The translations under genes were made by a program, and so were the position numbers. Of a stretch of DNA of 64,000 nt, positions 15,965 to 25,458 are shown in pieces. Source of the DNA: Chloroflexota bacterium. Lineage in GTDB: Bacteria; Chloroflexota; UBA6077; FW602-bin22; CADDYW01. Below the pieces are notes generated by a model. It was not told the DNA's origin. It worked only from the letters and a program-made list of their open reading frames with translations, and did not search any database. The stretch spans positions 1 to 64,000 of the forward strand of contig JAJPIK010000119.1 of NCBI GenBank assembly GCA_021324795.1, written 5' to 3'. How positions within the stretch are numbered: the first letter of the stretch is position 1; each line of letters opens with the position of its first letter.

Positions 15965-16876
15965 CTATTCGAGTTCGGCCAGGATCTCGCGGGCATAGGC
16001 AACGCTGCGGCCATCGCCGGTGAGCTGATCACCGAGCTGCATGCCTTCGATGGCCATGTTGCCTTGATAGCCGGCTGCCACCATTGCAGACATCGCGAAA
16101 CGATAGTCGATCTCGCCGTCAGGCAAAGGAACACGCAGGAAGATCGTGTGCTTGTTCTCCGGAATGTGGACACGACGGAGGTTCTTGCAGTGCCAATACT
16201 TCGCGTGGGGGGCGAGGGCGACGATCGCTTGTTCCGAGGATTCCTCTGGCACGTCGTACACCCAGAGAATGTTGCCAAGGTCAGGATTGATCCCGACGTT
16301 GGGGCGGTCGATCATGTTTAAGAGATGCAACGCTGACCAGCTATTGTCGGCGATCGAGTGCTGATGCACCTCGATCGAGATTTCGATGCCTTCGTCGGCG
16401 GCAATCTTCGAAAGCTCACGGAAGGCCGCCGCGGTAACTTCGTAATCGCTCTGGTGAGCGTCGCGGCTGCTGCCCTGCGACGTCGGCTCACCGGTGAAAT
16501 TGCCGGGCAGGGTGGTAACGACGGGGGTGCCCACCGTCGTATTCATGACAGGACTACCTATCTGCCCGGCGAAGCGGATTGCCTCCTCCAGCTTCTTGCG
16601 GTTGCTGTTACTCGTGCGCGGATTGGCGAGGCCGCCGCCACCCCGGACGCACAGGCATGGCAAGCCGTTGTCTTCTAGCTCGCGACGCAGCTCGCGGATT
16701 TGCTCGGGCGTGGCGTTCGGTCCGCCGGCCGCGGCGTTTGATAGTTCGAGGCCGTCGAAGCCAAGCGAGCGAACCTTCTTCAGCCATTGGCCGCGCACTT
16801 CCCGTCCAGGCAGATTCCAATTGTCGCCGACATAAGGATAATAGACACTACGACGAAACGCGTAGACGAACTTCAC
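15965..16876 (-). CDS. Sugar phosphate isomerase/epimerase-like TIM-barrel protein
   Basis: This 303-aa xylose-isomerase-like (AP endonuclease 2 fold) protein shows LGFDGLELSNAAAGG, GIEISIEVHQHSIADN (metal-ligand Glu and His region), NVGINPDLGNILW, KYWHCKN and a last strand GNMAIEGMQ. Such proteins isomerise or epimerise sugars or inositol derivatives using a divalent metal. The substrate is unknown; the ROK kinase next to it suggests carbohydrate catabolism. The start is GTG with GGAGGT at the right distance. Confidence 0.85.
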   Translation of the reverse strand: MKFVYAFRRSVYYPYVGDNWNLPGREVRGQWLKKVRSLGFDGLELSNAAAGGPNATPEQIRELRRELEDNGLPCLCVRGGGGLANPRTSNSNRKKLEEAIRFAGQIGSPVMNTTVGTPVVTTLPGNFTGEPTSQGSSRDAHQSDYEVTAAAFRELSKIAADEGIEISIEVHQHSIADNSWSALHLLNMIDRPNVGINPDLGNILWVYDVPEESSEQAIVALAPHAKYWHCKNLRRVHIPENKHTIFLRVPLPDGEIDYRFAMSAMVAAGYQGNMAIEGMQLGDQLTGDGRSVAYAREILAELE

Positions 16877-16944
16877 GGTGTCACCTCCGCTTGATTTTGG
16901 GCCAGGCTGATTCTAGCCGGGGAACCCCGTGAAGACAATCCTAA

Positions 16945-17934
16945 TCACGCGGCCTGGCGCTGCATCGGGTGATCAATCTTATCAAGCGCCAGAGCAACCG
17001 CACCCAGTAAGCCGGCGTCATCGCCCAGTTCAGAGTGGACGATGCAAGTACGCCGGGTGTAGACCTCCATGGCCCGCTCACGGAGCGCACGCTGAATCGC
17101 CGGCATGAGCAGGTTCCAGGCGTTGGCGACGCCGCCGCCAATGATAATGATGTCTGGATCGAAGAGGTGCATGACGTTGGCCAAGCCAACCCCGAGATTA
17201 TAGGCGGCCCACTCGATCACCTCACCGGCGAGCTCGTCACCCTCCTGAGCGGCCTGAACGATAAACTGGGCCCTCAATTCGTCGAGATTCCCGCCGACTC
17301 GCTCACTCAAAACCGACGCCGTGCCCTTCGCGATGCGCCACTTCGCTTCTCGGGTGATCGCGGTCCCGGAGGCCATTGCCTCCAGACAACCGAAGTTGCC
17401 GCAACTGCAGCGTGGTCCATTCAGGTCAATTGTCATGTGGCCGATTTCGGCTGCCCCGCCCCAGGATCCTAAGAGGAGCTCACCATTGCTGACGATGCCA
17501 CCGCCAACCCCGGTACTCATGGTGACGTAGACGAGCTGGGATGCGCCACGACCAGCCCCGAACTTGTGCTCAGCGAGGGCGGCCAAATTCGCATCGTTGC
17601 CAACGAAGACTGGAACGGTCAGCTCTTGCTCAAGGATCGACTTTAGGTTGACGTCTCCCCAACCAGGTAGATTGGGTGGACGATAGACTACACCGTTGCA
17701 CGGGTCGACTGGACCGGGCACGGCAACGGCGACCGCCGCAAGGTTAGCGAGCGGCAAAGGGTCCAGAATCGTACGCGTCTCGGCAAGGATGCGACCGAGG
17801 ACCGCGTTCCGGCCCTCCTCGGCGAGGGTCGGGACGGCACGACGGCGCACAATGACCCCGGCCCTATCGGCCAGGGCGACCCGGAGCCGTGTACCGCCGA
17901 GATCGATCCCAATGACGTATTTCTTCTGTTCCAA
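16945..17934 (-). CDS. ROK-family sugar kinase, probable glucokinase
   Basis: The protein has the ATP-binding motif IGIDLGGTRLRVAL, GNDANLAALAE with the catalytic Asp, STGVGGGIV, EIGHMTID, and the ROK zinc signature CSCGNFGCLEAMASGTAI. At 329 aa it is the usual length for bacterial ROK glucokinase. No N-terminal wHTH is present, so it is an enzyme, not a NagC/XylR-type repressor. The start is TTG at 17934 with AGGAGG 5 bases before it. Confidence 0.92.
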   Translation of the reverse strand: MEQKKYVIGIDLGGTRLRVALADRAGVIVRRRAVPTLAEEGRNAVLGRILAETRTILDPLPLANLAAVAVAVPGPVDPCNGVVYRPPNLPGWGDVNLKSILEQELTVPVFVGNDANLAALAEHKFGAGRGASQLVYVTMSTGVGGGIVSNGELLLGSWGGAAEIGHMTIDLNGPRCSCGNFGCLEAMASGTAITREAKWRIAKGTASVLSERVGGNLDELRAQFIVQAAQEGDELAGEVIEWAAYNLGVGLANVMHLFDPDIIIIGGGVANAWNLLMPAIQRALRERAMEVYTRRTCIVHSELGDDAGLLGAVALALDKIDHPMQRQAA

Positions 17935-18000
17935 GAGCGCCTCCTGGCCGGCAAGGCGATTAAACAGAGTCCGGCCTGGCCCTCGGGGCCACTACGACAG

Positions 18001-18060
18001 ATGAAATCGGCAGGCTGTCCTCACCCTTCCCCGCTCAGAGGAAGGAGGAATTCCGCTGGG
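18001..18060 (+). repeat. Dispersed repeat, copy between ROK kinase and recJ
   Basis: ATGAAATCGGCAGGC followed by CCTCACCC is nearly identical to the segment at 62316 (ATGAAATCGGTAGGC, then CCTCACCC). It is followed by a short inverted repeat (CCTTCC at 18025-18030 with GGAAGG at 18040-18045). It lies in the 230-base gap between divergent genes, which otherwise holds no gene. Confidence 0.7.
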
Positions 18061-18164
18061 ATGTCACGCACGACTGATACCATTAGACCTTCGTAAAGTC
18101 GCTGGCTGGGCGTGACTCTCCAGCGTAGAATGAAAGGAAGGAGACCGGATAGTCTTGAGGCGCG

Positions 18165-19889
18165 ATGAGCAGTACAGTGACGAGTGAGCCGACCGTCCAG
18201 CGCTACCGCTGGAACGTGGCGGACCTGGCTCCGGGGGATCACCTCCGGGCTTTTGACGGCGTACCCCCCCTGGTCGTCCAGCTTCTTTGGAATCGGCTGG
18301 TGCGAGAGCCGAACGAGATCGCGACCTTCCTCGCCGGGGATGGCGCGCCAGAGCACTCGCCGTGGCTGATGCGTGGGGTCCGGGAAGCTGTCGAGCGTAT
18401 TGTCGTCGCGAGAACGGCCGGTGAAACGGTAGCTATTTACGGTGATTACGACGTCGACGGAATGACTGGCACGGCTATTCTCGCGCACTGCTTGCAAGCA
18501 TTGGGTATTTCAACGCTGCCCTTCTTGCCCCGTCGTGACGTCGAAGGTTATGGCCTTCACCAGGAAGCGATTGCTCGATTGCGGGCGGCCGGCGCACGCC
18601 TTCTGATTGCGATCGATTGCGGCATCTCCGGAAACGCAGCGGTGGACTTCGCGCGTGGACTTGATCTCGACGTGATCGTTGCCGATCATCATCACGTGCC
18701 GGAACATCTCCCGCGTGCCGTGGCGGTGATCAATCCAGCGCAGCCGGGCTGCGAATACCCGTTCAAAGGGCTCTGCGCAGCCGGAATTGCCTATAAGCTC
18801 AGTGAGGCGCTACTCGAGCGATTTGGCTTGGGAAGTGAGCTGGCTGAGAGTTGGCTCGACCTGGCGACGCTGGGGACGGTTGCCGACGTGGTGCCGCTCT
18901 TGGATGAGAATCGTTGCCTGGTGAGCCGAGGGTTGAGGCATATTGGCTCAGCTAGCCGCCCAGGCATGAAGGCCTTGCTTGCCAAGGCAGGGATGAGCGC
19001 GGACTCGATCGATGCACAGGCAATTGCTTTTCGCCTCGCGCCGCGGTTGAACGCGGTTGGGCGACTTGCCGATCCAAGCATTGGGTTGCGACTTCTGCTG
19101 ACCGAGGCCGCGGACGAAGGGGAGGAATTGGCGACCAAGCTGGACGAAGCAAATCGCGAGCGTCAGCGTCTTACCGAGGCTGCCCTCGAGCACGCCCGGC
19201 AGCGCATCGCAGCATGTCCGACTTTACCCAAGCTCTTGCTGATGGCGGATGAAAGCTACCTGCCGGGAGTGGTTGGGCTAGTGGCCGGGCGCCTCGCCGA
19301 AGAACTATTTCGGCCAGTGCTCGTGGCCGGAATCCACGGCGAGGTGGTCCGAGGCTCGGCCAGAAGCATCGCCAGCTTTCACATTGCCGAGGCGCTGGCC
19401 GAGTGTGACGACCTCTTGATCCATCACGGCGGCCACGCTCGGGCCGCCGGTTTTACCCTGGCGGCGGGGAACCTCGAAGCGCTGCGACGGCGGCTCGTCG
19501 GCATGGCAGAGCATCAACTGAAAGACGAGGACGTCGAGCCAAGCCTCGCAATTGATGCCGAGGTGTCGTTGCGGCGCTGGGGTACGGAACTGTATCGAGT
19601 CCTCGCAACCTTAGAGCCATTCGGATTTGCGAACCCTCGGCCGGTTTTGTGGTCGCGGCGGTTGCGACTGCGCGATGCGCGGGTCATCGGCCGATCGACG
19701 CCGGGCCACTTGAAGCTAACCCTCGTCGACGGCCATACGACCTGGGAGGCGATCGGCTTTGGTCTGGGAGATCGCTACCACGGCTTACGAGACTTTGTCG
19801 ACGTCGTCTATCGCGTCGAGCGCAATGATTGGAATGGTCAGACAGGGGTACGGCTACACATACTCGACTTGCGTCCCTCCATTGGCTAA
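18165..19889 (+). CDS. recJ: Single-stranded-DNA-specific 5'-3' exonuclease RecJ
   Basis: RecJ degrades ssDNA 5' to 3' in recombination and mismatch repair. The 574-aa protein has all DHH-family motifs: GDYDVDGMTGTAIL, IDCGISGN, VADHHHVPEHLP, a later Asp in LATLGTVADVVPLLDENR, and the DHHA1 motif HHGGHARAAGFTL, then the C-terminal OB-like domain (LEPFGFANPRPVL). This is the usual length for RecJ lacking extra C-terminal domains. GAGG precedes the ATG. Confidence 0.95.
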   Translation: MSSTVTSEPTVQRYRWNVADLAPGDHLRAFDGVPPLVVQLLWNRLVREPNEIATFLAGDGAPEHSPWLMRGVREAVERIVVARTAGETVAIYGDYDVDGMTGTAILAHCLQALGISTLPFLPRRDVEGYGLHQEAIARLRAAGARLLIAIDCGISGNAAVDFARGLDLDVIVADHHHVPEHLPRAVAVINPAQPGCEYPFKGLCAAGIAYKLSEALLERFGLGSELAESWLDLATLGTVADVVPLLDENRCLVSRGLRHIGSASRPGMKALLAKAGMSADSIDAQAIAFRLAPRLNAVGRLADPSIGLRLLLTEAADEGEELATKLDEANRERQRLTEAALEHARQRIAACPTLPKLLLMADESYLPGVVGLVAGRLAEELFRPVLVAGIHGEVVRGSARSIASFHIAEALAECDDLLIHHGGHARAAGFTLAAGNLEALRRRLVGMAEHQLKDEDVEPSLAIDAEVSLRRWGTELYRVLATLEPFGFANPRPVLWSRRLRLRDARVIGRSTPGHLKLTLVDGHTTWEAIGFGLGDRYHGLRDFVDVVYRVERNDWNGQTGVRLHILDLRPSIG

Positions 19890-19892
19890 AAG

Positions 19893-19921
19893 TTGACAAT
19901 GCTATTAGCAAACTATATACT
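19893..19921 (+). promoter_or_regulatory. Consensus promoter of hspR-clpC
   Basis: TTGACA (19893-19898), a 17-base spacer and TATACT (19916-19921) lie right after the recJ stop. Transcription would start near 19928, which excludes the in-frame ATG at 19922 and supports the hspR start at 19958. No HspR-type inverted repeat (CTTGAGT-N7-ACTCAAG) or CIRCE element is recognisable around it. Confidence 0.9.
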
Positions 19922-19957
19922 ATGCCTGAAGCCATTGAAGGGAGCCGAGGGCAAGCC

Positions 19958-20308
19958 ATGGAGACGCCGCGAAACGACGAACCCTGCTACATCATCAGTG
20001 TCGCCGCGCGCCTCGTCGACATGCATCCGCAAACCCTGCGGTACTACGAGCGCTTGGGGCTCATTAAGCCGTCCCGATCCGAAGGTAAGATTCGCTTGTA
20101 TTCGGCTGGAGACATCGAGCGATTGCGCCAGATCCACAACTACGTCGTCGACTTAGGGGTGAACCTGGCGGGCGTCGAAGTGATTCTCAAGTTTACCGAG
20201 AAGATGGCGGAGTTAGAAGCAGAAATCAAGCGGTTGCGGGCAGCCCTGGAAGCCCGTGACGCTGGCGAAAGGGGCCAGGACCCTAAAGGAACTGACCATG
20301 GGATTTGA
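19958..20308 (+). CDS. hspR: HspR-type MerR-family regulator
   Basis: This 116-aa MerR-family protein has [40 protein letters not shown], the winged-helix domain typical of HspR, followed by a coiled coil ([27 protein letters not shown]). In Actinobacteria HspR represses dnaK and clpB operons, so control of its own operon and clpC is likely, although no HAIR-like operator was found. The stop overlaps the clpC start by 11 bases, which suggests coupled translation. GGGAG/GAGGG lie upstream of the chosen ATG. Confidence 0.9.
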   Translation: METPRNDEPCYIISVAARLVDMHPQTLRYYERLGLIKPSRSEGKIRLYSAGDIERLRQIHNYVVDLGVNLAGVEVILKFTEKMAELEAEIKRLRAALEARDAGERGQDPKGTDHGI

Positions 20309-22745
20309 AAGATTTACCGAGCGCGCGCAAGAGGCGCTGCAGCGTGCGCAGGAAATTCTGCGAGAGCAGCGCCACAATCAACTGGACGTCGAACATCTTT
20401 TGTTGGCCCTCCTCGATCAGCCGGAAGGGCTCGCCGTGAAGATTCTCGAGCGTCTTGGGGTCGACGTGGCAGCATTTCGCCAGCGAGTCGTCGATGCCCT
20501 GGAAAGCAATCCACGGGTCTACCAAGCTGGCGGAAGCACCCAGGTATACATGACCCCGCGCTTGAAGTTCGTTTTCGATCGAGCGATCGAAGAGGCGAAC
20601 CGCCTGCGTGATGAGTACGTCAGCACCGAGCATTTGCTGATCGCGATCGTCGCCGAGCGCGATGGTGCATCGGCGCGGCTGTTCCGCGGCTTTGGCGTCG
20701 ACGTGGAGAAGGTTTACCGGGCGTTGGCTGAAGTTCGGGGAACCCAGCGGGTGACCGATCAACGCGCAGAAAGTAAATACCAGGTTCTCGAGCGCTACAG
20801 CCGAGACCTGACCGGGCTGGCCCGCAGCGGTAAGCTCGATCCGGTTGTTGGCCGGAGCGAAGAGATTTTGCGCGTCTTGCAAGTTCTGTCGCGACGGACC
20901 AAGAACAACCCGGTCCTGATTGGTGAGCCAGGCGTTGGTAAGACAGCGATCGTCGAGGGCTTGGCCCAACGGATCGTCAACGGCGACGTGCCGGAGCCAC
21001 TGCGCCAGAAGCGCGTGATCGCACTGGACATGGGTGCCCTGGTCGCGGGCTCGAAGTTCCGCGGTGAGTTCGAGGAGCGTCTCCAGGCAGTGATGGAAGA
21101 GATCCGTCGCGCGCAAGGTGAGATCATCCTGTTCATTGATGAACTGCACACGGTGGTCGGCGCCGGAGCGGCCGAGGGCGCGATCGACGCATCCAACATG
21201 CTAAAGCCGGCGCTGGCGCGGGGTGAGCTGCAGTGCGTGGGTGCGACAACCTTGGACGAGTACCGAAAGCATATCGAGAAGGATGCGGCATTGGAGCGTC
21301 GCTTCCAGCCAGTCATGGTTGGCGAGCCGAGCGTGGCCGAGACGATCGAGATGCTACGTGGTCTGCGTGACAAATACGAAGCGCACCACAAGATCAAGAT
21401 CTCGGACGAAGCCTTGGTCGCAGCAGCCGAACTGTCCGATCGCTACGTGAGCGATCGCTTCTTGCCTGATAAGGCAATCGACCTGATCGACGAGGCAGCA
21501 GCGAAGGTTCGACTGCAACTGTTCAATCTGCCACCAGAGCTGCGCGAGCTGGAAGACAAGCTTAACCGTTTGCGCTCGGAAGAGGAAGCGGCTGGCTTGG
21601 CACGCGAGTATGAGCGCGCCGCGCAACTGCGCTCCGAGGCGCTGAAGGTCGAAGCGGACTACAATGATGCGCGCAACAAGTGGCGGCTGGAGCGCGACAT
21701 CGACGAGGTCGTCGATGCCGACGACGTCGCCGAGCTGGTTGCGAAGTGGACCGGGATTCCGGTCAGCCGAATGCTCGAAACCGAGGTTGAAAAGCTCGTC
21801 CACATGGAAGAGCGACTGCACCAGCGTGTCATTGGCCAGGACGAGGCGATTGCCGCTGTGTCCGACGCGATTCGTCGGGCGCGCTCGGGTCTGCGTGATC
21901 CGCGCCGACCAATTGGCTCGTTCCTGTTTCTTGGACCGACCGGTGTTGGTAAGACCGAATTGGCCAAGGCGCTGGCCGAGTTCCTGTTTGACAGCGAAGA
22001 GGCGATGACGCGGATCGACATGTCTGAGTACCAGGAACGGCACGTGGTGTCGCGGATGATTGGCTCACCACCAGGCTACGTCGGCTACGACGAGGGTGGG
22101 CAGTTGACCGAATCAGTGCGACGCCGGCCGTATCAGGTGGTCTTGTTCGACGAGATCGAGAAGGCCCACCCGGATGCCTTCAACGTCTTGCTGCAGGTGC
22201 TCGATGATGGTCGGCTGACCGACGGTCAGGGCCACACCGTCGACTTCAAGAATACCGTGGTAATCATGACGTCGAACGTTGGGACCCAGCACGTCCGACG
22301 CAACGCGCCATTGGGCTTCCGGACGTCCGACAAGGCCGAAACCGAGCGGGTGCGCGATCTGATCATGGAAGATCTGCGCCAGAGCTTCCGCCCCGAGTTT
22401 TTGAACCGAATTGACGAGGTGATTGTCTTCGATTCGCTAACTCGGGAGCAGATCCACCAGATCGTCGATCTTTTGGTCGCTGATCTGCAGAAGCGGCTCT
22501 CCGACCGCAAGCTGACGCTGAAGCTAACTGACGCGGCCCGCGACTGGCTAGCCAAGGAAGGCTTCGATGCCAACTATGGGGCGCGACCGCTGCGACGAAC
22601 GATCCAGCGGCGGATCGAGAACGTTCTGGCGAAGAAGCTGTTGCTCGGCGAATTCAAGGATGGCGACACGATTGTCATCGACGCGGCCGATGGAGGACTT
22701 AGCTTCACCGCCCAAGTCGAGGAAGCCGTCAAGTCAGCAGCCTAG
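20298..22745 (+). CDS. clpC: ClpC-type AAA+ chaperone/protease ATPase subunit
   Basis: The order of domains is: Clp N-domain repeats (residues 1-145), AAA1 with GEPGVGKT (about 212) and LFIDELH, a short middle region with a UVR-like stretch ([17 protein letters not shown]), and AAA2 with GPTGVGKTE (about 546). The short middle identifies it as ClpC rather than ClpB. The loop has LGF at residues 672-674, the tripeptide that docks ClpP, so it should act with a ClpP peptidase encoded elsewhere. It is 815 aa. The ATG at 20298 with AAGGA is preferred over an upstream ATG at 20256. Confidence 0.94.
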   Translation: MGFERFTERAQEALQRAQEILREQRHNQLDVEHLLLALLDQPEGLAVKILERLGVDVAAFRQRVVDALESNPRVYQAGGSTQVYMTPRLKFVFDRAIEEANRLRDEYVSTEHLLIAIVAERDGASARLFRGFGVDVEKVYRALAEVRGTQRVTDQRAESKYQVLERYSRDLTGLARSGKLDPVVGRSEEILRVLQVLSRRTKNNPVLIGEPGVGKTAIVEGLAQRIVNGDVPEPLRQKRVIALDMGALVAGSKFRGEFEERLQAVMEEIRRAQGEIILFIDELHTVVGAGAAEGAIDASNMLKPALARGELQCVGATTLDEYRKHIEKDAALERRFQPVMVGEPSVAETIEMLRGLRDKYEAHHKIKISDEALVAAAELSDRYVSDRFLPDKAIDLIDEAAAKVRLQLFNLPPELRELEDKLNRLRSEEEAAGLAREYERAAQLRSEALKVEADYNDARNKWRLERDIDEVVDADDVAELVAKWTGIPVSRMLETEVEKLVHMEERLHQRVIGQDEAIAAVSDAIRRARSGLRDPRRPIGSFLFLGPTGVGKTELAKALAEFLFDSEEAMTRIDMSEYQERHVVSRMIGSPPGYVGYDEGGQLTESVRRRPYQVVLFDEIEKAHPDAFNVLLQVLDDGRLTDGQGHTVDFKNTVVIMTSNVGTQHVRRNAPLGFRTSDKAETERVRDLIMEDLRQSFRPEFLNRIDEVIVFDSLTREQIHQIVDLLVADLQKRLSDRKLTLKLTDAARDWLAKEGFDANYGARPLRRTIQRRIENVLAKKLLLGEFKDGDTIVIDAADGGLSFTAQVEEAVKSAA

Positions 22746-22774
22746 AACAGAGTGCGTTTTCATTGGGCTGACTT

Positions 22775-22860
22775 GAGGACGCCCCCACTTTGGCCCTTCC
22801 CCGGGGTGCGGAGGGAAGCTCTGGTCTCCCATCCAGGGGGACGACAGTGGGGGCCGTCTC
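22775..22860. repeat. 86-bp inverted-repeat element after clpC
   Basis: GAGGACGCCCCCACT (22775-22789) and AGTGGGGGCCGTCTC (22846-22860) are imperfect inverted repeats, and CTTCCC/GGGAAG form an inner stem. No T-run follows. It sits in the 381-base gene-free gap between clpC and the lipoprotein gene; the rest of that gap holds no gene I can support. It may end clpC transcription or be a small palindromic repeat. Confidence 0.6.
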
Positions 22861-23061
22861 TTCGAAAGGTATTTAATAGTACCGTAACAGCCTTTGCCTG
22901 GTCTGGCGCTGCCTCGGACCCGGCTACCCATCAGAAGCTTGCGCGTAAGCTCACGGTGGGCAGCGGCCCGCAGGGAGTGTCGCGTGGCGGAGGATATCAA
23001 CCAATCCTGATAATTTGATCTTATTTTAGCATCTAGAGCAATCAAATCAAAGCTTGTCTAC

Positions 23062-23090
23062 TTGACACGGTGGGCGAACATTTCTATCCT
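23062..23090 (+). promoter_or_regulatory. Promoter of the GerM-like/lipoprotein gene
   Basis: A consensus TTGACA is followed after 17 bases by TATCCT, 37 bases upstream of the TTG start at 23127. The -10 matches consensus at 4 of 6 positions. Confidence 0.65.
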
Positions 23091-23126
23091 CAGCCCACGA
23101 TCTCCCGCGTCTGGAGGTAGGACCGG

Positions 23127-24008
23127 TTGGGCAAAGATGCTCTCTTTACCCGCCGCTTTGTCTTGTACGCGGCGGCAGCGGCGCTCACGACTGGGTGTTC
23201 CACGGTATCGATTCTCGATGGCCAGGTCCTGAATGGCAAGGCACGGGCTGGGCGCAGTCCCCAGGAAACGCTGGACGACTTCTTTGCCTTCCTCTCGTCA
23301 CAGCGCTACGACCAGGCCCGGCTTCTTCTCAGTCAATCATTTCAAGCGCGCCTCGGGCCAGAAGGGGTCAGTGGCATCTTACACGCTTTCCACTCAGTGC
23401 AGGTGGTCGACCTCGTCGACGCGGTAGCCTGGGCGAATGGTCTCGGTGCCCATTTGAGTAATCCTCCGTCCGATCGGCGCGAGTATTTGGTGACGCTGCA
23501 GGTCGAGCCATCCGAAAGCGGCTCCCGCTCCTGGCCCATTGGGGTTGCTCGACGGTTTATCGATCTCCTGTGGCAGGATCACATGTGGAAGATCGATGCG
23601 ATCGGCATCAGTCCGGGCATAGTGGTAACCGGATCGCCACCCGTGTCGACGCCGAATCCCGCCTCGGGGGCGAAGGCCGTGGTGCTGCCAATCGAATCAC
23701 TCCGCTACGGATCGATCCCCGTCGACCGTGCTATTTACATCGCGCGCCAAAGCGCGGTCGAGCGTGGCTTGATCCCCTGGGCAACCGATCCGGTCGAAGT
23801 GGTTCACCACGATGGCGCTTCCTTCGGGATCGAGCCAAGCGCCAGGGCCAACCTCGCCGGCCGAGACGTCGATCCAAATACACTGATTCCTCGGGCCGAA
23901 GTGGAGGTCCAGCAAAACGGACAAGCTCTGGTCGTTACCTTGATCCAGCCAATCCAAACCGGACCGAAAGGCGTTTGGGCGATCGCCGAGATTCTCCCGT
24001 CGATCTGA
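23127..24008 (+). CDS. Probable secreted lipoprotein, 293 aa
   Basis: The N-terminus RRFVLYAAAAALTTGCS is a signal peptide with a lipobox-like end (C24 as the lipid-bearing Cys, although the -3 position is Thr rather than Leu). Residues about 42-135 (ETLDDFFAFLSSQRYDQARLLLSQ...) resemble a SnoaL/DUF4878-like fold that often follows bacterial lipoprotein signals. The C-terminal half (YIARQSAVERGLIPWATDPVEVV) is unrecognised and contains several short beta segments. The start is TTG with GGAGG upstream. It is monocistronic; function unknown. Confidence 0.7.
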   Translation: MGKDALFTRRFVLYAAAAALTTGCSTVSILDGQVLNGKARAGRSPQETLDDFFAFLSSQRYDQARLLLSQSFQARLGPEGVSGILHAFHSVQVVDLVDAVAWANGLGAHLSNPPSDRREYLVTLQVEPSESGSRSWPIGVARRFIDLLWQDHMWKIDAIGISPGIVVTGSPPVSTPNPASGAKAVVLPIESLRYGSIPVDRAIYIARQSAVERGLIPWATDPVEVVHHDGASFGIEPSARANLAGRDVDPNTLIPRAEVEVQQNGQALVVTLIQPIQTGPKGVWAIAEILPSI

Positions 24009-24028
24009 AGGCACGTAAAATTGCTCGA

Positions 24029-24057
24029 TTGAAGATGGCGCAATGGACGCGTACAAT
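24029..24057 (+). promoter_or_regulatory. Promoter of the small gene at 24105
   Basis: TTGAAG (24029-24034), a 17-base spacer and TACAAT (24052-24057) lie 48 bases upstream of the ATG. The hexamers match consensus at 4/6 and 5/6 positions. Confidence 0.6.
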
Positions 24058-24104
24058 CGTGGTGGAGGCAAGGTAACTCATCAGCAGAAGAAGGACTATC
24101 GATC

Positions 24105-24395
24105 ATGTCCACGTCAGGAAGCAATTTGGGCGCCGAATTCGAGCGCCGTTTCTATCCTTTTGCCGACGTTGTGATTCGTCTGGCGAATGCCGAGCCAAGC
24201 GAACGGGCCAAGGCGCTACAAGAAGTCTACGGACGACATATTGGCTACGTTCTGTCGCTGCTCAATGGCTTGGCCGAAGAAGGCGATTTTAGCGGCTGGT
24301 CAAATGAAAAGCGTAGTCCGACCGTCGAGCAGCAGATTCAGAACCGCGCTAAGCAGCATTTGAACGAGAAGCAAGCGAAGCAGATTTATCGCTGA
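24105..24395 (+). CDS. Hypothetical protein, 96 aa
   Basis: This small soluble protein is almost all helix: EFERRFYPFADVVIRLANAEPSERAKALQEVYGRHI, then GYVLSLLNGLAEEGDF and a basic C-terminal helix (NRAKQHLNEKQAKQIYR). No family is recognised. A good promoter and AGAAGGA support that it is expressed. It overlaps the convergent flippase-like gene by 10 bases. Confidence 0.65.
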   Translation: MSTSGSNLGAEFERRFYPFADVVIRLANAEPSERAKALQEVYGRHIGYVLSLLNGLAEEGDFSGWSNEKRSPTVEQQIQNRAKQHLNEKQAKQIYR

Positions 24396-25408
24396 CGGTA
24401 AAGAGTCCGGCGAATCAGCAAGGCGAGACCAATCACGGTGACTGGCACGAATGAGAGCAAATGAGCCACGACACCCGCGGCGAGTGCTTGGTCACTGGCT
24501 ATGCCGAATAGGCCGAGCACCACGACCACGATACCCTGGTACACGCCAATGCCGGCTGGCGAGGATGGCGCGGCCAAGCCGAGCGACAATGCTCCACTCA
24601 GGAGAATGATTGCTGGAAGGCCGGGCTGAACCGCGAACGCGGCGAGCGCCGCTGCGAGGAAAGCAGTGTTGGCTCCCCAAACCGTCAGGGAGAGCACGCT
24701 GACCGTAAGCAGGCTTTGTGTGGTGCTGAGGGCGTGGAAAGCCGGAGAGATCTGGCCAAGATCGACGTCGAGATTCCAGCGGCGGCTCAACCGGGAGTGA
24801 ACGAGCCAGGTCGCGAATCGAATGATCGCGGATCCAGGCTTTCGTTCGGAGGCAAGCACGATCCCTCTACCAATGATCAATCCCATGCCCAGTGCGCCCG
24901 TACTGATTGCCAGAATCAGCGTTGGCCGCGCGATCCAATCAGGAATGGCCACGGCGAGCGCGGCGAGGGCAACCAGCAGGGTAATTGCCCCGAAATCGAA
25001 GATCCGCTCAATTAAGAGGGTGAGCGCAGCCCAACTGCGCGATACCGATCGCTCTCCCGAGACGAGAAACGCCCGCGCGACGTCACCCGAATGGAGCGGC
25101 AAGACGGCATTCAGGGCGAAGCCGATGACCAGCGCTTCGTAAACTGAGCCTCGGCGGACAGTGTGACCTGCTCCAAGTAGAATTCGCCAGCGCTCGGCTT
25201 TGAGAACGAGTCCCGCGAGGTAAATGGCAAGCACCAGTAGAACGTCGAAAGGACGGATAGTAAGAACCGACGCCCAAGCCTCCCGGACATTTACCGTGCG
25301 CGCCAGCGCAATGATCACGGCAGCAGAAATGATGCAGCCGACCGCCAAGCGTCCATGGGCGCGATACGTGGTCGAGGTATGCTGCCCGGCCGGTGCTGGC
25401 GTGGACAC
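24386..25408 (-). CDS. Flippase-like membrane protein (YbhN/LPG-synthase TM family), copy 1
   Basis: This 340-aa protein has about eight hydrophobic segments. It carries family features LKAERWRILL, ALVIGFALNAVLPLHSGDVARAFLVS, and near the end SSPAGIGVYQGIVVVVLGLFGI. Family members are thought to move lipids or lipid-linked sugars, or are the membrane part of lysyl-phosphatidylglycerol synthases; no synthase domain is present here. The start is GTG with GAGG 5 bases before it. A second family member lies at 45389. Confidence 0.85.
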   Translation of the reverse strand: MSTPAPAGQHTSTTYRAHGRLAVGCIISAAVIIALARTVNVREAWASVLTIRPFDVLLVLAIYLAGLVLKAERWRILLGAGHTVRRGSVYEALVIGFALNAVLPLHSGDVARAFLVSGERSVSRSWAALTLLIERIFDFGAITLLVALAALAVAIPDWIARPTLILAISTGALGMGLIIGRGIVLASERKPGSAIIRFATWLVHSRLSRRWNLDVDLGQISPAFHALSTTQSLLTVSVLSLTVWGANTAFLAAALAAFAVQPGLPAIILLSGALSLGLAAPSSPAGIGVYQGIVVVVLGLFGIASDQALAAGVVAHLLSFVPVTVIGLALLIRRTLYRQR

Positions 25409-25458
25409 CTTACCTCACATCTGCGCCGTTTTACTAATGAAGTGAGTGATTGTCTCGA

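Noticed and set aside
20283..21149. Long open frame (288 codons) on the minus strand opposite clpC
   Set aside because: It is the antisense shadow of a highly biased coding sequence; no motifs and no ribosome-binding site.
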